NCBI GenBank assembly: GCA_028686145.1 | Contig: JAQUCQ010000176.1 | Span: forward strand, 1-6,883 | Reading direction: 5' to 3' | DNA: 6,883 bases | DNA from: Desulfuromonadaceae bacterium | GTDB lineage: Bacteria; Desulfobacterota; Desulfuromonadia; Geobacterales; Pseudopelobacteraceae | Shown here: positions 1-5,547 of the stretch, piece by piece | How positions within the stretch are numbered: position 1 is the stretch's first letter | Layout: the number at the start of each line of letters is the position of its first letter | Position numbers and translations under genes: made by a program | The notes under the pieces: model-generated | The model's database searches: none | Seen by the model: the letters and a program-made list of their open reading frames with translations, nothing else | Told to the model about the DNA's origin: nothing

Positions 1-2
1 TT

Positions 3-398
3 TGGTGCCGGTATCTCTGCCCATATGGTGCGCTGCTTGGCTTGGTAAGCCTCGTCAGCCCTTTAAAAATTCGGCGGGACCCGGCAAGTTGTACCGGGTG
101 CCGACGCTGTACCAATTCCTGCCCATCAGATCTTTCGGTGCATTCCTGCTCAACAATCTCTTCACCGGAATGTACCGGATGCCTCACCTGTGTGGCGCTC
201 TGTCCGGAGCAAAATGTACTCGCCATGCAGACTGCCTTCAGGAAGCGATCAGTATCAGTGTGGGCTTTTCCCATTGTCGTTGTACTGATTTTTATGGGGG
301 GAATCGGTGCTGGGATGGTCAGTGGACACTGGCACAGCTCGTTGAGTTATGCAGATTACCAGCGACTCATACCTCTCGTGCCGTACCTGAGTCATTGA
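3..398 (+). CDS. Membrane polyferredoxin, NapH/NosR/YccM-like (C-terminal part)
   Basis: The gene enters from the left edge; only the last 131 residues are present, and the first Met in frame (base 42) is internal. The fragment opens with WCRYLCPYGALLG, the CxxxCP loop after a membrane helix typical of NapH/NosR/YccM proteins. Two [4Fe-4S] ferredoxin motifs follow: CTGCRRCTNSCP, and CTGCLTCVALCP about 30 residues later. After them comes one hydrophobic helix (WAFPIVVVLIFMGGIGAG) and a short tail ending PYLSH. Family knowledge: these proteins pass electrons between the quinone pool or cytochromes and periplasmic or membrane reductases. The exact partner cannot be told from this fragment. The stop TGA lies 98 bases before the HPP gene, so the two may be co-transcribed. 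Family assignment is solid; a specific name is not supported. Confidence 0.85.
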   Translation, partial: WCRYLCPYGALLGLVSLVSPLKIRRDPASCTGCRRCTNSCPSDLSVHSCSTISSPECTGCLTCVALCPEQNVLAMQTAFRKRSVSVWAFPIVVVLIFMGGIGAGMVSGHWHSSLSYADYQRLIPLVPYLSH

Positions 399-496
399 TA
401 ATGAGACGGTAGTACTATTGAAAAACACGGTCCATCACCCCTGAGCAGAGAGGCCTGACCATCAGAAAAAGACTAACAGGCTTTCCTCAGCGCTGC

Positions 497-985
497 ATGG
501 CACCACTTCGTGGCCCGCGGCCGCCACTGTCATTGCGCTATGCCATCTGGAGTTTCATCAGTGCCACTCTCGGCATTCTGGCCATTTGCGAGATAACCAC
601 CCTGGTTGGACATCCATTGCTGATCGGCTCTTTCGGTGCTTCTGCGGTTCTCCTGTTTGGTGCCACGGACTCGCCGTTATCCCAGCCGCGTAACGTGGTA
701 GGAGGACATGTCATTTCCGCGGGCGTGGCGGTGATTGTGGTTGCCCTCTTTGGCTCCTCGACAGTGACGATGGCTATTGCAGTGGGGCTGGCTATTTTTG
801 TAATGAACCTGACTCACACAACCCATCCACCGGGAGGAGCTACCGCCTTGATTGGTGTGCAAGGGGCCGTTGGCCCTGGGTTCATTCTGTTGCCGGTGCT
901 GGCAGGAGCCTTGATTCTCCTTGTTACAGCAATCTTTACCAATAATGTAGTGTACCACCGGTCTTATCCTAAACACTGGCTATAG
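497..985 (+). CDS. HPP family integral membrane protein
   Basis: A 162-residue hydrophobic protein with about four membrane segments. The family's name motif is at residues 110-112 inside THPPGGATAL, and the upstream signature PLLIGSFGASAVLLFGATDSP plus QPRNVVGGH (roughly residues 40-71) is also classic for HPP (PF04982). Family knowledge: some plant and cyanobacterial HPP proteins take part in nitrite transport; most bacterial members are uncharacterised. Here the setting next to iron-sulfur and hemerythrin genes makes a nitrogen-oxide link possible but unproven. The start is uncertain. ATG 497 has no Shine-Dalgarno sequence, and the frame is open back to base 422 without another ATG, GTG or TTG. 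A GAGAGG at 448-453 sits at good distance from an ATC codon at 461, so a rare start or an upstream sequence error is possible. The length with ATG 497 is normal for the family. Confidence 0.88.
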   Translation: MAPLRGPRPPLSLRYAIWSFISATLGILAICEITTLVGHPLLIGSFGASAVLLFGATDSPLSQPRNVVGGHVISAGVAVIVVALFGSSTVTMAIAVGLAIFVMNLTHTTHPPGGATALIGVQGAVGPGFILLPVLAGALILLVTAIFTNNVVYHRSYPKHWL

Positions 986-1027
986 CGTGTTGTTCCCAGC
1001 ACAAAGACATCCCCTCGCTTAATCGTC

Positions 1028-1047
1028 AAGAAAGAACAATCTTTTTT
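1028..1047 (+). terminator. Weak A/T-rich hairpin after the HPP gene
   Basis: AAGAAAGA (1028-1035) can pair with TCTTTTTT (1040-1047) with one mismatch around an ACAA loop, and the T-rich arm could serve as a terminator tail. The stem is almost all A-T, so it would be a poor terminator. It is recorded because it is the only candidate between the HPP gene and the FNR-type promoter. Confidence 0.2.
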
Positions 1048-1075
1048 ATTTCTCCCTCCAAATTAAATCGTTTTT

Positions 1076-1089
1076 TTGATCCACATCAA
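1076..1089 (+). promoter_or_regulatory. FNR/DNR-type operator, TTGAT-N4-ATCAA
   Basis: TTGATCCACATCAA is a perfect match to the FNR-family consensus, with both half-sites complete. Its centre (1082.5) is 41.5 bases upstream of A1124. A fair -10 (TAAGCT, 1112-1117) sits where a start at about 1124 requires, which is the class II activator geometry. It probably switches on the three-gene operon at 1147 under low oxygen or nitric oxide. Whether FNR, DNR or an HcpR-like member binds it cannot be read from the site. Confidence 0.8.
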
Positions 1090-1111
1090 ACTCCTTTACC
1101 AAGGATGAAGC

Positions 1112-1117
1112 TAAGCT
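1112..1117 (+). promoter_or_regulatory. Candidate -10 element of the FNR-site promoter
   Basis: TAAGCT matches TATAAT at four of six positions. It is chosen mainly because it is correctly spaced from the FNR-type box for a class II promoter; no good -35 is present, as expected when the activator occupies that position. Confidence 0.45.
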
Positions 1118-1134
1118 GAATTCATAACAGCGCG

Positions 1135-1140
1135 AGGAGG
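1135..1140 (+). promoter_or_regulatory. Strong ribosome binding site for the DUF1858 gene
   Basis: AGGAGG is a full Shine-Dalgarno core ending six bases before the ATG at 1147. It fixes that start and suggests strong expression of the first gene of the operon. Confidence 0.85.
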
Positions 1141-1146
1141 TGCTTA

Positions 1147-1368
1147 ATGAATTTCAGCAATGAACTTGGCGATAAAGCAATTCAGGATGTAATGCAAACG
1201 TACCCGGAGATCGGCGAGATACTCGCCCGTTACGACATCGGCTGCACAACCTGCAAGGTAGGGATCTGTCTGCTGAAGGATGTGGTGTCCATTCACGGTT
1301 TGTCTAAGGAAGATGAAGCATCCATTGAGTACGAAATAAACGAATATTTAGCTAAAAGAGGAGAATAA
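1147..1368 (+). CDS. DUF1858 redox-disulfide protein (hybrid-cluster-protein associated)
   Basis: A 73-residue soluble protein made of a single DUF1858 domain. The key segment is YPEIGEILARYDIGCTTCK (residues 19-37), with C33 and C36 as a CxxC pair and a third Cys at 41, followed by an HGLS..DEASIEYEINEYL helix end. Family knowledge: the domain is named for its association with hybrid cluster protein (Hcp) and is related in form to the ScdA_N domain at the front of the iron-sulfur repair protein RIC (YtfE/ScdA). It is the first gene of an operon, directly behind the FNR-type site, with three bases to the next gene. Inference: it supplies the thiol-pair function to the hemerythrin protein encoded two genes later. 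The family call is firm; the role is not shown. Confidence 0.88.
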   Translation: MNFSNELGDKAIQDVMQTYPEIGEILARYDIGCTTCKVGICLLKDVVSIHGLSKEDEASIEYEINEYLAKRGE

Positions 1369-1371
1369 ATC

Positions 1372-1827
1372 ATGGGAAATCTAGAATGTGGCTGCCCCGG
1401 CAGCACGGCTAAAGTAATTGAAAGAGCGGAAACAGAAGAAGCACACAGCGTGAAAGCAGTTTCTGAGCTCAGACAGTGGCCGGTGCAACTCCACTTGGTA
1501 CCGCCAACCGCTCCCTACTTCAAAAACGCGGATATTCTGGTTTGTGCCGACTGCGTGGCTTTTGCCATGGGAAGCATGCACCAGGATCTTCTGAAAGGGA
1601 AGGCCTTGGCGATTGCCTGCCCGAAGCTGGATGATACCGGCACGTATGTGGACAAACTGGCTAATATCTTTGCGACCAACGAAACACCACATGTCACCGT
1701 GGCAATCATGGAAGTACCCTGCTGTCGTGGACTGGATATCATGGTCAAGGAAGCGATTCAGAAAAGTGGCAGAAACATTCCACTCGAAACAGTGATCGTC
1801 GGCATCGAAGGCACCAGGAGAAGCTGA
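1372..1827 (+). CDS. Cys-rich protein of the ferredoxin-fused, hemerythrin-linked family (lacks the ferredoxin domain)
   Basis: A 151-residue soluble protein. It starts MGNLECGCPGS, then has the conserved block ELRQWPVQLHLV..TAPYF (about 32-50), a CADC pair (C58, C61), CPKLDD (C83), and EVPCCRG (C117, C118). This pattern is known from proteins usually annotated as 4Fe-4S ferredoxins in anaerobes, where a ferredoxin domain is joined to this module. Here no ferredoxin domain is present, only the CGCPG front end. The seven cysteines could bind a metal or iron-sulfur cluster; no reaction is known to me. The ribosome site (AGGAG in the end of the previous gene) and the three-base gap show translational coupling. 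The stop overlaps the next ATG by one base. An antisense frame of nearly equal length exists but has no family features. Confidence 0.82.
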   Translation: MGNLECGCPGSTAKVIERAETEEAHSVKAVSELRQWPVQLHLVPPTAPYFKNADILVCADCVAFAMGSMHQDLLKGKALAIACPKLDDTGTYVDKLANIFATNETPHVTVAIMEVPCCRGLDIMVKEAIQKSGRNIPLETVIVGIEGTRRS

Positions 1828-2375
1828 TGAAAACAAACATTACTCAGGCATTGGTTGATGAACACCGTCTTATTCTGCGGATGATCGCTCTGCTTGAAAA
1901 GAATGCTCCACAGGCCGCTGAAGGTAATTACCTGAACTGGCAATTCTATCTTGATGGTGTCGACTTCATTCGTCAGTACGCAGACCGTTTTCACCACGCC
2001 AAAGAAGAAGACGTCCTCTTTAAGGCACTGATCGATAATGGAATGCCTAAAGAGCACAGTCCGGTGGCTGCCATGCTGATGGAGCATAATTTGGGGCGCG
2101 ACTTTGTCCGCGCAATGGAAGCTGCTGTTCACGATGCCCGGTCAGGCCTGTCAAGCAGCTATCAGACAATTGCCGAAAACGCTTTGGGCTATGCGGCACT
2201 TTTGCGTGACCATATAAGTAAAGAAGATGACATTTTGTATCCATTAGCGGAACGAGTGATCCCAGAAGCCATGCGTGGAGAAATTCTCCAAGGGTATCAA
2301 GCCGCTGAAGCTAAAATGTCTCCGGAGTTTGGCACGCGTTATCACGCTGTTGTTTTGCAATACGAGCAGGAATAG
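1827..2375 (+). CDS. Hemerythrin-like di-iron protein, RIC-like
   Basis: A 182-residue four-helix hemerythrin-domain protein. The likely iron ligands are H13 (DEHR), H57 and E61 (HHAKEED), H87 (LMEH), and H129 and E133 (DHISKEDD). Their order and spacing follow the six ligands known for Escherichia coli RIC/YtfE (four His, two Glu, each Glu four residues after a His). Unlike YtfE it has no N-terminal ScdA_N Cys domain; that part appears replaced by the separate DUF1858 protein at 1147. Family knowledge: RIC proteins restore iron-sulfur clusters damaged by nitric oxide or peroxide, while other hemerythrin-like proteins bind oxygen or nitric oxide. The ATG overlaps the preceding stop (ATGA), and AGGAG lies just upstream, so it is the last gene of the coupled trio. 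The fold call is firm; the repair role is inferred. Confidence 0.9.
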   Translation: MKTNITQALVDEHRLILRMIALLEKNAPQAAEGNYLNWQFYLDGVDFIRQYADRFHHAKEEDVLFKALIDNGMPKEHSPVAAMLMEHNLGRDFVRAMEAAVHDARSGLSSSYQTIAENALGYAALLRDHISKEDDILYPLAERVIPEAMRGEILQGYQAAEAKMSPEFGTRYHAVVLQYEQE

Positions 2376-2391
2376 CCGGTAATCCGGTAAT
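2376..2391. repeat. Tandem 8-bp repeat, CCGGTAAT x2
   Basis: Two exact copies of CCGGTAAT stand side by side immediately after the stop of the hemerythrin gene. No function is evident; it may be a replication-slippage duplication. Confidence 0.6.
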
Positions 2392-2414
2392 AGTTGTACC
2401 GACAAGCCGTCAGC

Positions 2415-2430
2415 ACGAACATATATTCGT
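2415..2430. promoter_or_regulatory. Small inverted repeat ahead of the Cys-rich gene
   Basis: ACGAA (2415-2419) and TTCGT (2426-2430) are complementary around CATATA, giving a 16-base imperfect palindrome 34 bases before the ATG at 2464. It could be an operator or a small leader hairpin. Nothing else supports either. Confidence 0.25.
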
Positions 2431-2463
2431 CATTATGCAGCTACGACAATAAGGAGAGAAATT

Positions 2464-2745
2464 ATGGGAAATTGTGGATGTGGTCATCCTTCAGGAGCAG
2501 GTCCATTTGCGGAGGGAAAAGAGTTGGTAGAATTTGTCTCATGTGCCCATGGAGGCACGCTCAAGAATCAATTGCTACCGAGTGGAGGACTGCAAACACT
2601 CTGTCAGGGATGCGGGGCATCCTTCACCCTGACGACCTTTGTGGCCAGTTGTCCGGAGTGTGGCGGAGTTCATGCCGTTTCACCACCACGATGTGAGGAC
2701 TCTGCCAATATTCAATTTGCCGGTGTTGGCTATCAGTTGACCTAA
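2464..2745 (+). CDS. Small eight-cysteine protein, probable metal-binding ribbon
   Basis: A 93-residue protein with eight cysteines: C4 and C6 (MGNCGCGHPSG), C27 (FVSCAHGGTL), C47 and C50 (CQGC), C63 and C66 (CPEC), and C77. The two CxxC pairs 16 residues apart look like a zinc-ribbon or rubredoxin-type knuckle, and SCAHGGTLKN, LLPSGGL and GGVHAVSPPR look like conserved signatures of an unnamed family. The opening MGN..CGC resembles that of the protein at 1372. AAGGAGAG seven to eight bases upstream supports the start. It lies 88 bases after the hemerythrin gene, so it could be a fourth member of the operon or have its own promoter. I do not recognise a function; an overlapping longer frame from 2394 lacks a ribosome site and is rejected. 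Confidence 0.8.
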   Translation: MGNCGCGHPSGAGPFAEGKELVEFVSCAHGGTLKNQLLPSGGLQTLCQGCGASFTLTTFVASCPECGGVHAVSPPRCEDSANIQFAGVGYQLT

Positions 2746-3011
2746 GAGTTTGTCTGACTGATGTCAATCGGCTTCCGACCTTGCCCCCAATCGGCGCCCT
2801 GATTTCCCACCTTGGCGTACAGTATGTTATGAGTGGCAGATAAGTCAGCTTCGGCGCCTATAAGTGTCATTTACTAAATCCGGTTCACGCTGAGGCAATA
2901 TAAAAGGCGTGGATGGCAATAGGAAAAAATACATTCGATTGCAAAATCGCAAAGTTATGTCTGTAGTGGCATTTAGTTTCACATAGACCTGCAAAAAAAG
3001 TGTGTCAAATG

Positions 3012-3040
3012 TTGCACATATTTTTCATTTAATGTATACA
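3012..3040 (+). promoter_or_regulatory. Candidate sigma-70 promoter of the activator gene
   Basis: TTGCAC (3012-3017) and TATACA (3035-3040) are separated by 17 bases, and the -10 lies about 33 bases before the start codon. The -35 matches only its TTG half. The -10 falls inside the ATGTATACAT palindrome, so a protein bound there would block transcription. Confidence 0.35.
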
Positions 3041-3045
3041 TAAAA
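3028..3045. promoter_or_regulatory. Palindrome with GTATAC core, possible operator
   Basis: ATGTATACAT (3032-3041) is a perfect palindrome, extended with one mismatched pair to 18 bases (TTTAATGTATACATAAAA). A similar core occurs twice in front of the ribbon-helix-helix gene (5406 and 5547). It could be an operator for that regulator; it could also simply be an A/T-rich -10 region. Confidence 0.35.
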
Positions 3046-3072
3046 CATTACTTATTTTAAGAGCAGTGGATC

Positions 3073-5352
3073 ATGGAACCTATTGTTACATATAAAGAGC
3101 GCTGCCGGCGTTGTTATTCCTGTGTTCGCAGTTGTCCGGTCAAGGCTATCAAGGTTGACGGCGGCTTTGCTCAAATCGTATATGACCGCTGTATCGGCTG
3201 CGGTAATTGTCTGAACTGCCCACAACATGCCAAAGTAGTGGTTGACCGTATGGCAAGAACGCAAGAGATGCTTGCATCCGGCTCCCCGGTCGTTGCAGTA
3301 CTTGGCTGCTCCTTTCCGGCTTTTTTTCACGCCTTCCTTCCTGGACAACTGGTTGCTGCCTTGAAAAGCCTTGGATTCTCTGAAGTCCACGAAGGTGCAT
3401 ATGGCGCCCGGATGATTGCCGACAGCTATCGTAATGCCCTGCAGTCGGCGGACCGCCCCCTTATATCATCACACTGCTCGGCGGTGGTTGACTTAATCGA
3501 ACGCCACTACCCGACTTTGGTTCCAAACATAATGCCGGTCGTTTCTCCGATGATAGCAATGGGACGTTCCATTAAAAATATTCTTGGCGAAGAGACCAGA
3601 GTGGTCTACGTCAGCACCTGTATTGCAGCAAAATTTGAAATCCAGGGAGAGTCTTCCGGAGCGATTGATGTCGTGTTGACGTATCAGGAAATTGAAAAAC
3701 TTTTTAAGAACAGGGGGATTACTCCGGCCAGCTTGACTGAAATGCCATTTGATGGAGTTGACCCGGGTGCCGGGCGTCTTTTCACGCTTACCAACGGCCC
3801 ACTTAAAGTCTTTGGCATTGAGACCGATTTTCAGGACAATGAAACCATTAGCGCAGAAGGCGAGACACATACCATCGGCATCATTCGCGACTTGGCCGCC
3901 GGGCGAATTTCACCTGCATTTGTTGATCTCCGTTTTTGTGACGGAGGCTGCGTTGATGGGCCAGCCCGCGATAAAGGGCTTAATCATTTTTTCAAGCGAA
4001 AGCTGATCGTATGCCACAACAACTCCAAGCTGCCCTATGATACTGCAGCCCACTATCTTTCAACCACACTGCTGCCCGACCTTTCCCGCTCCTACTCAGA
4101 TAAGTCACTGAAACTGGCAAGCCCCGGTAAGGACGACATTAAGCGCATTCTTCAATCTACGAATAAATTTACGCAAGGAGACGAGCTGAATTGCCGCGCC
4201 TGCGGATACAGCAGCTGCCGGGAACACGCAGTGGCGGTATTTCAGGGATTCGCTGATATTGAAATGTGCCTTCCCCACAATATGCAGATGATTGAAGAGG
4301 AACGCGGACGTCTCAAGCAGAAGTGTGAGCTGGTGCAGCGGGAACTGGACCGGCAGGCAGGAGACGACATGATTGTCGGTAGCGATCCCGGAATTAGTGA
4401 CGTAATGGAACTTATCCGTCAGGTGGCTCCCACACCGACAACGGTGCTGATCAGCGGTGAAACCGGGACGGGCAAGGAACTGACTGCCCGGTCCATTCAC
4501 CGCCAAAGCCAGCGCAATGATAAACCGCTCATGACGGTCAATTGCACGACACTTACAGACTCTCTGCTTGAAAGCGAGCTTTTCGGTCACAAGAAAGGCT
4601 CCTTTACCGGGGCGATTGCCGATAAAAAGGGACTATTTGAGGCAGCCAACGGCGGCACCATTTTTCTTGATGAAATCGGCGACATTACTCCCAAGCTTCA
4701 GGCTGAACTGTTGCGTATTCTGGACTTGGGAGAGGTGCGTCCGGTCGGTAGCGTCGCTGCCAAAAAGGTAGATGTGCGCTTGATAGCCGCGACCAACAAG
4801 GATCTTGAACTGGGCGTGCGGGAGGGATGGTTTCGGGAGGACCTGTATTATCGCCTCAATGTTTTCTGCATAGCGCTTCCGCCATTGCGTATGCGCGCTG
4901 AATCCGTGCCGGAACTGGCCCGACATTTTCTCGACAAAGCCAGGAAAAAACTCAACAAAACCATTGCCGGCATCGAAGACCGGGCAGTCAAAGCCATGCA
5001 GCTCTATCCCTGGCCCGGGAATATCCGCGAAATGCAGAATGTTATCGAGCGTTCAGCTGTACTGGCTAAAGACGGCATCATCCGGTTGGAAAACCTCCCC
5101 ACCGTTTTTATCGATACCTACGAATCTTCTCCCGACGCGGATGTTAGTAGACGCAGAGTCTCATTCAAGGCTGAGCGTGAACTTCAGGTCGTGCGTACCG
5201 AAAAAAACATTATGATGCGCTATCTTGAAGAAACGAATGGGAACGTTGCCAAAGCTGCCCGCTTGGCGAACCTCACCCGTCGTACTTTTTATCGTCTTCT
5301 CGAAAAACACAATATTACGGTTGTTCGTCGGCCAAAATCAATTACCGTCTAG
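3073..5352 (+). CDS. Sigma-54-dependent activator with [FeFe]-hydrogenase-like iron-sulfur sensor
   Basis: A 759-residue cytoplasmic regulator. Residues 7-50 hold two ferredoxin motifs (C11, C14, C17, C21; then C40, C43, C46, C49, the second one residue tighter than usual). Residues 70-320 resemble the hydrogenase large-subunit C-terminal domain: SSHCS (C135), STCIAAKFE (C183) and FCDGGCVDG (C289, C293) line up with motifs L1-L3. Residues 370-400 are a four-Cys FeS domain (C374, C377, C382, C399). A charged helix (405-430) links to a complete AAA+ domain: Walker A GETGTGKE at 462-469, GSFTGA loop at 509-514 (Ser variant of GAFTGA), Walker B FLDE at 531-534, arginine region FRED, and WPGNIRE at 647-653. 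A Fis-type helix-turn-helix ends it (about 715-746). It has no receiver or PAS domain, so the iron-sulfur module is the likely signal input. An in-frame TAA at 3058 leaves ATG 3073 as the first start; its ribosome site is weak. Domain calls are firm; ligand and targets are unknown. Confidence 0.93.
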   Translation: MEPIVTYKERCRRCYSCVRSCPVKAIKVDGGFAQIVYDRCIGCGNCLNCPQHAKVVVDRMARTQEMLASGSPVVAVLGCSFPAFFHAFLPGQLVAALKSLGFSEVHEGAYGARMIADSYRNALQSADRPLISSHCSAVVDLIERHYPTLVPNIMPVVSPMIAMGRSIKNILGEETRVVYVSTCIAAKFEIQGESSGAIDVVLTYQEIEKLFKNRGITPASLTEMPFDGVDPGAGRLFTLTNGPLKVFGIETDFQDNETISAEGETHTIGIIRDLAAGRISPAFVDLRFCDGGCVDGPARDKGLNHFFKRKLIVCHNNSKLPYDTAAHYLSTTLLPDLSRSYSDKSLKLASPGKDDIKRILQSTNKFTQGDELNCRACGYSSCREHAVAVFQGFADIEMCLPHNMQMIEEERGRLKQKCELVQRELDRQAGDDMIVGSDPGISDVMELIRQVAPTPTTVLISGETGTGKELTARSIHRQSQRNDKPLMTVNCTTLTDSLLESELFGHKKGSFTGAIADKKGLFEAANGGTIFLDEIGDITPKLQAELLRILDLGEVRPVGSVAAKKVDVRLIAATNKDLELGVREGWFREDLYYRLNVFCIALPPLRMRAESVPELARHFLDKARKKLNKTIAGIEDRAVKAMQLYPWPGNIREMQNVIERSAVLAKDGIIRLENLPTVFIDTYESSPDADVSRRRVSFKAERELQVVRTEKNIMMRYLEETNGNVAKAARLANLTRRTFYRLLEKHNITVVRRPKSITV

Positions 5353-5405
5353 CCAATCACCATACCCTAAAACAACCACTCGCAGAAACGCATACTGTTT
5401 CAAAA

Positions 5406-5415
5406 TAGTGTATAC
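5406..5415. promoter_or_regulatory. TAGTGTATAC motif, second copy upstream of the ribbon-helix-helix gene
   Basis: Ten bases identical to the left part of the perfect palindrome at 5547-5560, located 141 bases upstream of it. The right arm here is degenerate (TTTTA in place of ACTA). A TGTG-N10-CACA pair follows at 5429-5446. It may be an auxiliary operator. Confidence 0.3.
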
Positions 5416-5465
5416 TTTTAGCCATACATGTGCCGTTTATGTCACACTTTTTTAGATTTAACATA

Positions 5466-5488
5466 AATAGGCCCGGAAAAATCCTATT
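5466..5488. other. Small hairpin AATAGG / CCTATT
   Basis: AATAGG (5466-5471) and CCTATT (5483-5488) are complementary around an 11-base loop. The stem is only six pairs and lacks a T tail, so it is not a convincing terminator for the activator gene. No better one was seen in 5353-5530. Confidence 0.25.
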
Positions 5489-5530
5489 ACAACCAACTAT
5501 AATCATTAACTATTTTTTTATTAGCACCTA

Positions 5531-5547
5531 TTGGCATGATATTGGCT
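5531..5547 (+). promoter_or_regulatory. Candidate sigma-54 promoter (-24/-12) or sigma-70 -35 region
   Basis: TTGGCATGATATTGGCT matches the sigma-54 consensus YTGGCACGNNNNTTGCW at all but two defined positions, and the GG and GC pairs have the required ten-base separation. It would start transcription near 5558 and read into the ribbon-helix-helix gene. A competing reading uses TTGGCA (5531-5536) as a sigma-70 -35 with TACACT (5554-5559) 17 bases further as the -10. Both cannot be told apart by eye. Confidence 0.4.

Larger units (their letters stand above)
2746..3072. other. Intergenic region before the sigma-54 activator gene
   Basis: This 327-base stretch has no open frame that looks like a gene. 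It holds an 8-base repeat TCGGCGCC at 2791-2798 and 2851-2858 (spaced exactly 60 bases), an A/T-rich right half, a TGTG-N10-CACA inverted pair at 3001-3018, and a GTATAC palindrome at 3032-3041. No sigma-54 promoter with the required GG-N10-GC spacing was found by eye. No clear terminator for the gene ending at 2745 was found either. Confidence 0.6.

Noticed and set aside
987..1002. GTGTTG / CAGCAC hairpin as a terminator of the HPP gene
   Set aside because: The stem is only six pairs with one G-T pair, and no T tail follows.
1381..1836. Antisense open frame of 151 codons over the gene at 1372
   Set aside because: It has no ribosome site, no recognisable family pattern and an odd composition, while the plus-strand frame has conserved motifs and operon coupling.
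2394..2696. Open frame overlapping the Cys-rich gene in another frame
   Set aside because: It has no ribosome site at its ATG and no family features; the 2464 frame has both.
2768..2778. TCGG-CTT-CCGA hairpin as a terminator of the Cys-rich gene
   Set aside because: Four pairs, a very small loop and no T tail.
2831..2850. TGGCAG...AGC as a sigma-54 promoter before the activator gene
   Set aside because: The GG-to-GC spacing is one base too long, and that spacing is strict for sigma-54.
2961..2985. GTGGCATTTAGTTTCAC as a sigma-54 promoter
   Set aside because: The -12 element reads CA where GC is required.
3001..3018. TGTG-N10-CACA as a CRP site
   Set aside because: CRP sites have eight bases between TGTG and CACA, and the inner A/T positions do not match either.
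4105..4590. 161-codon antisense frame inside the activator gene
   Set aside because: It is a shadow of a well-supported gene whose domains run through this stretch.
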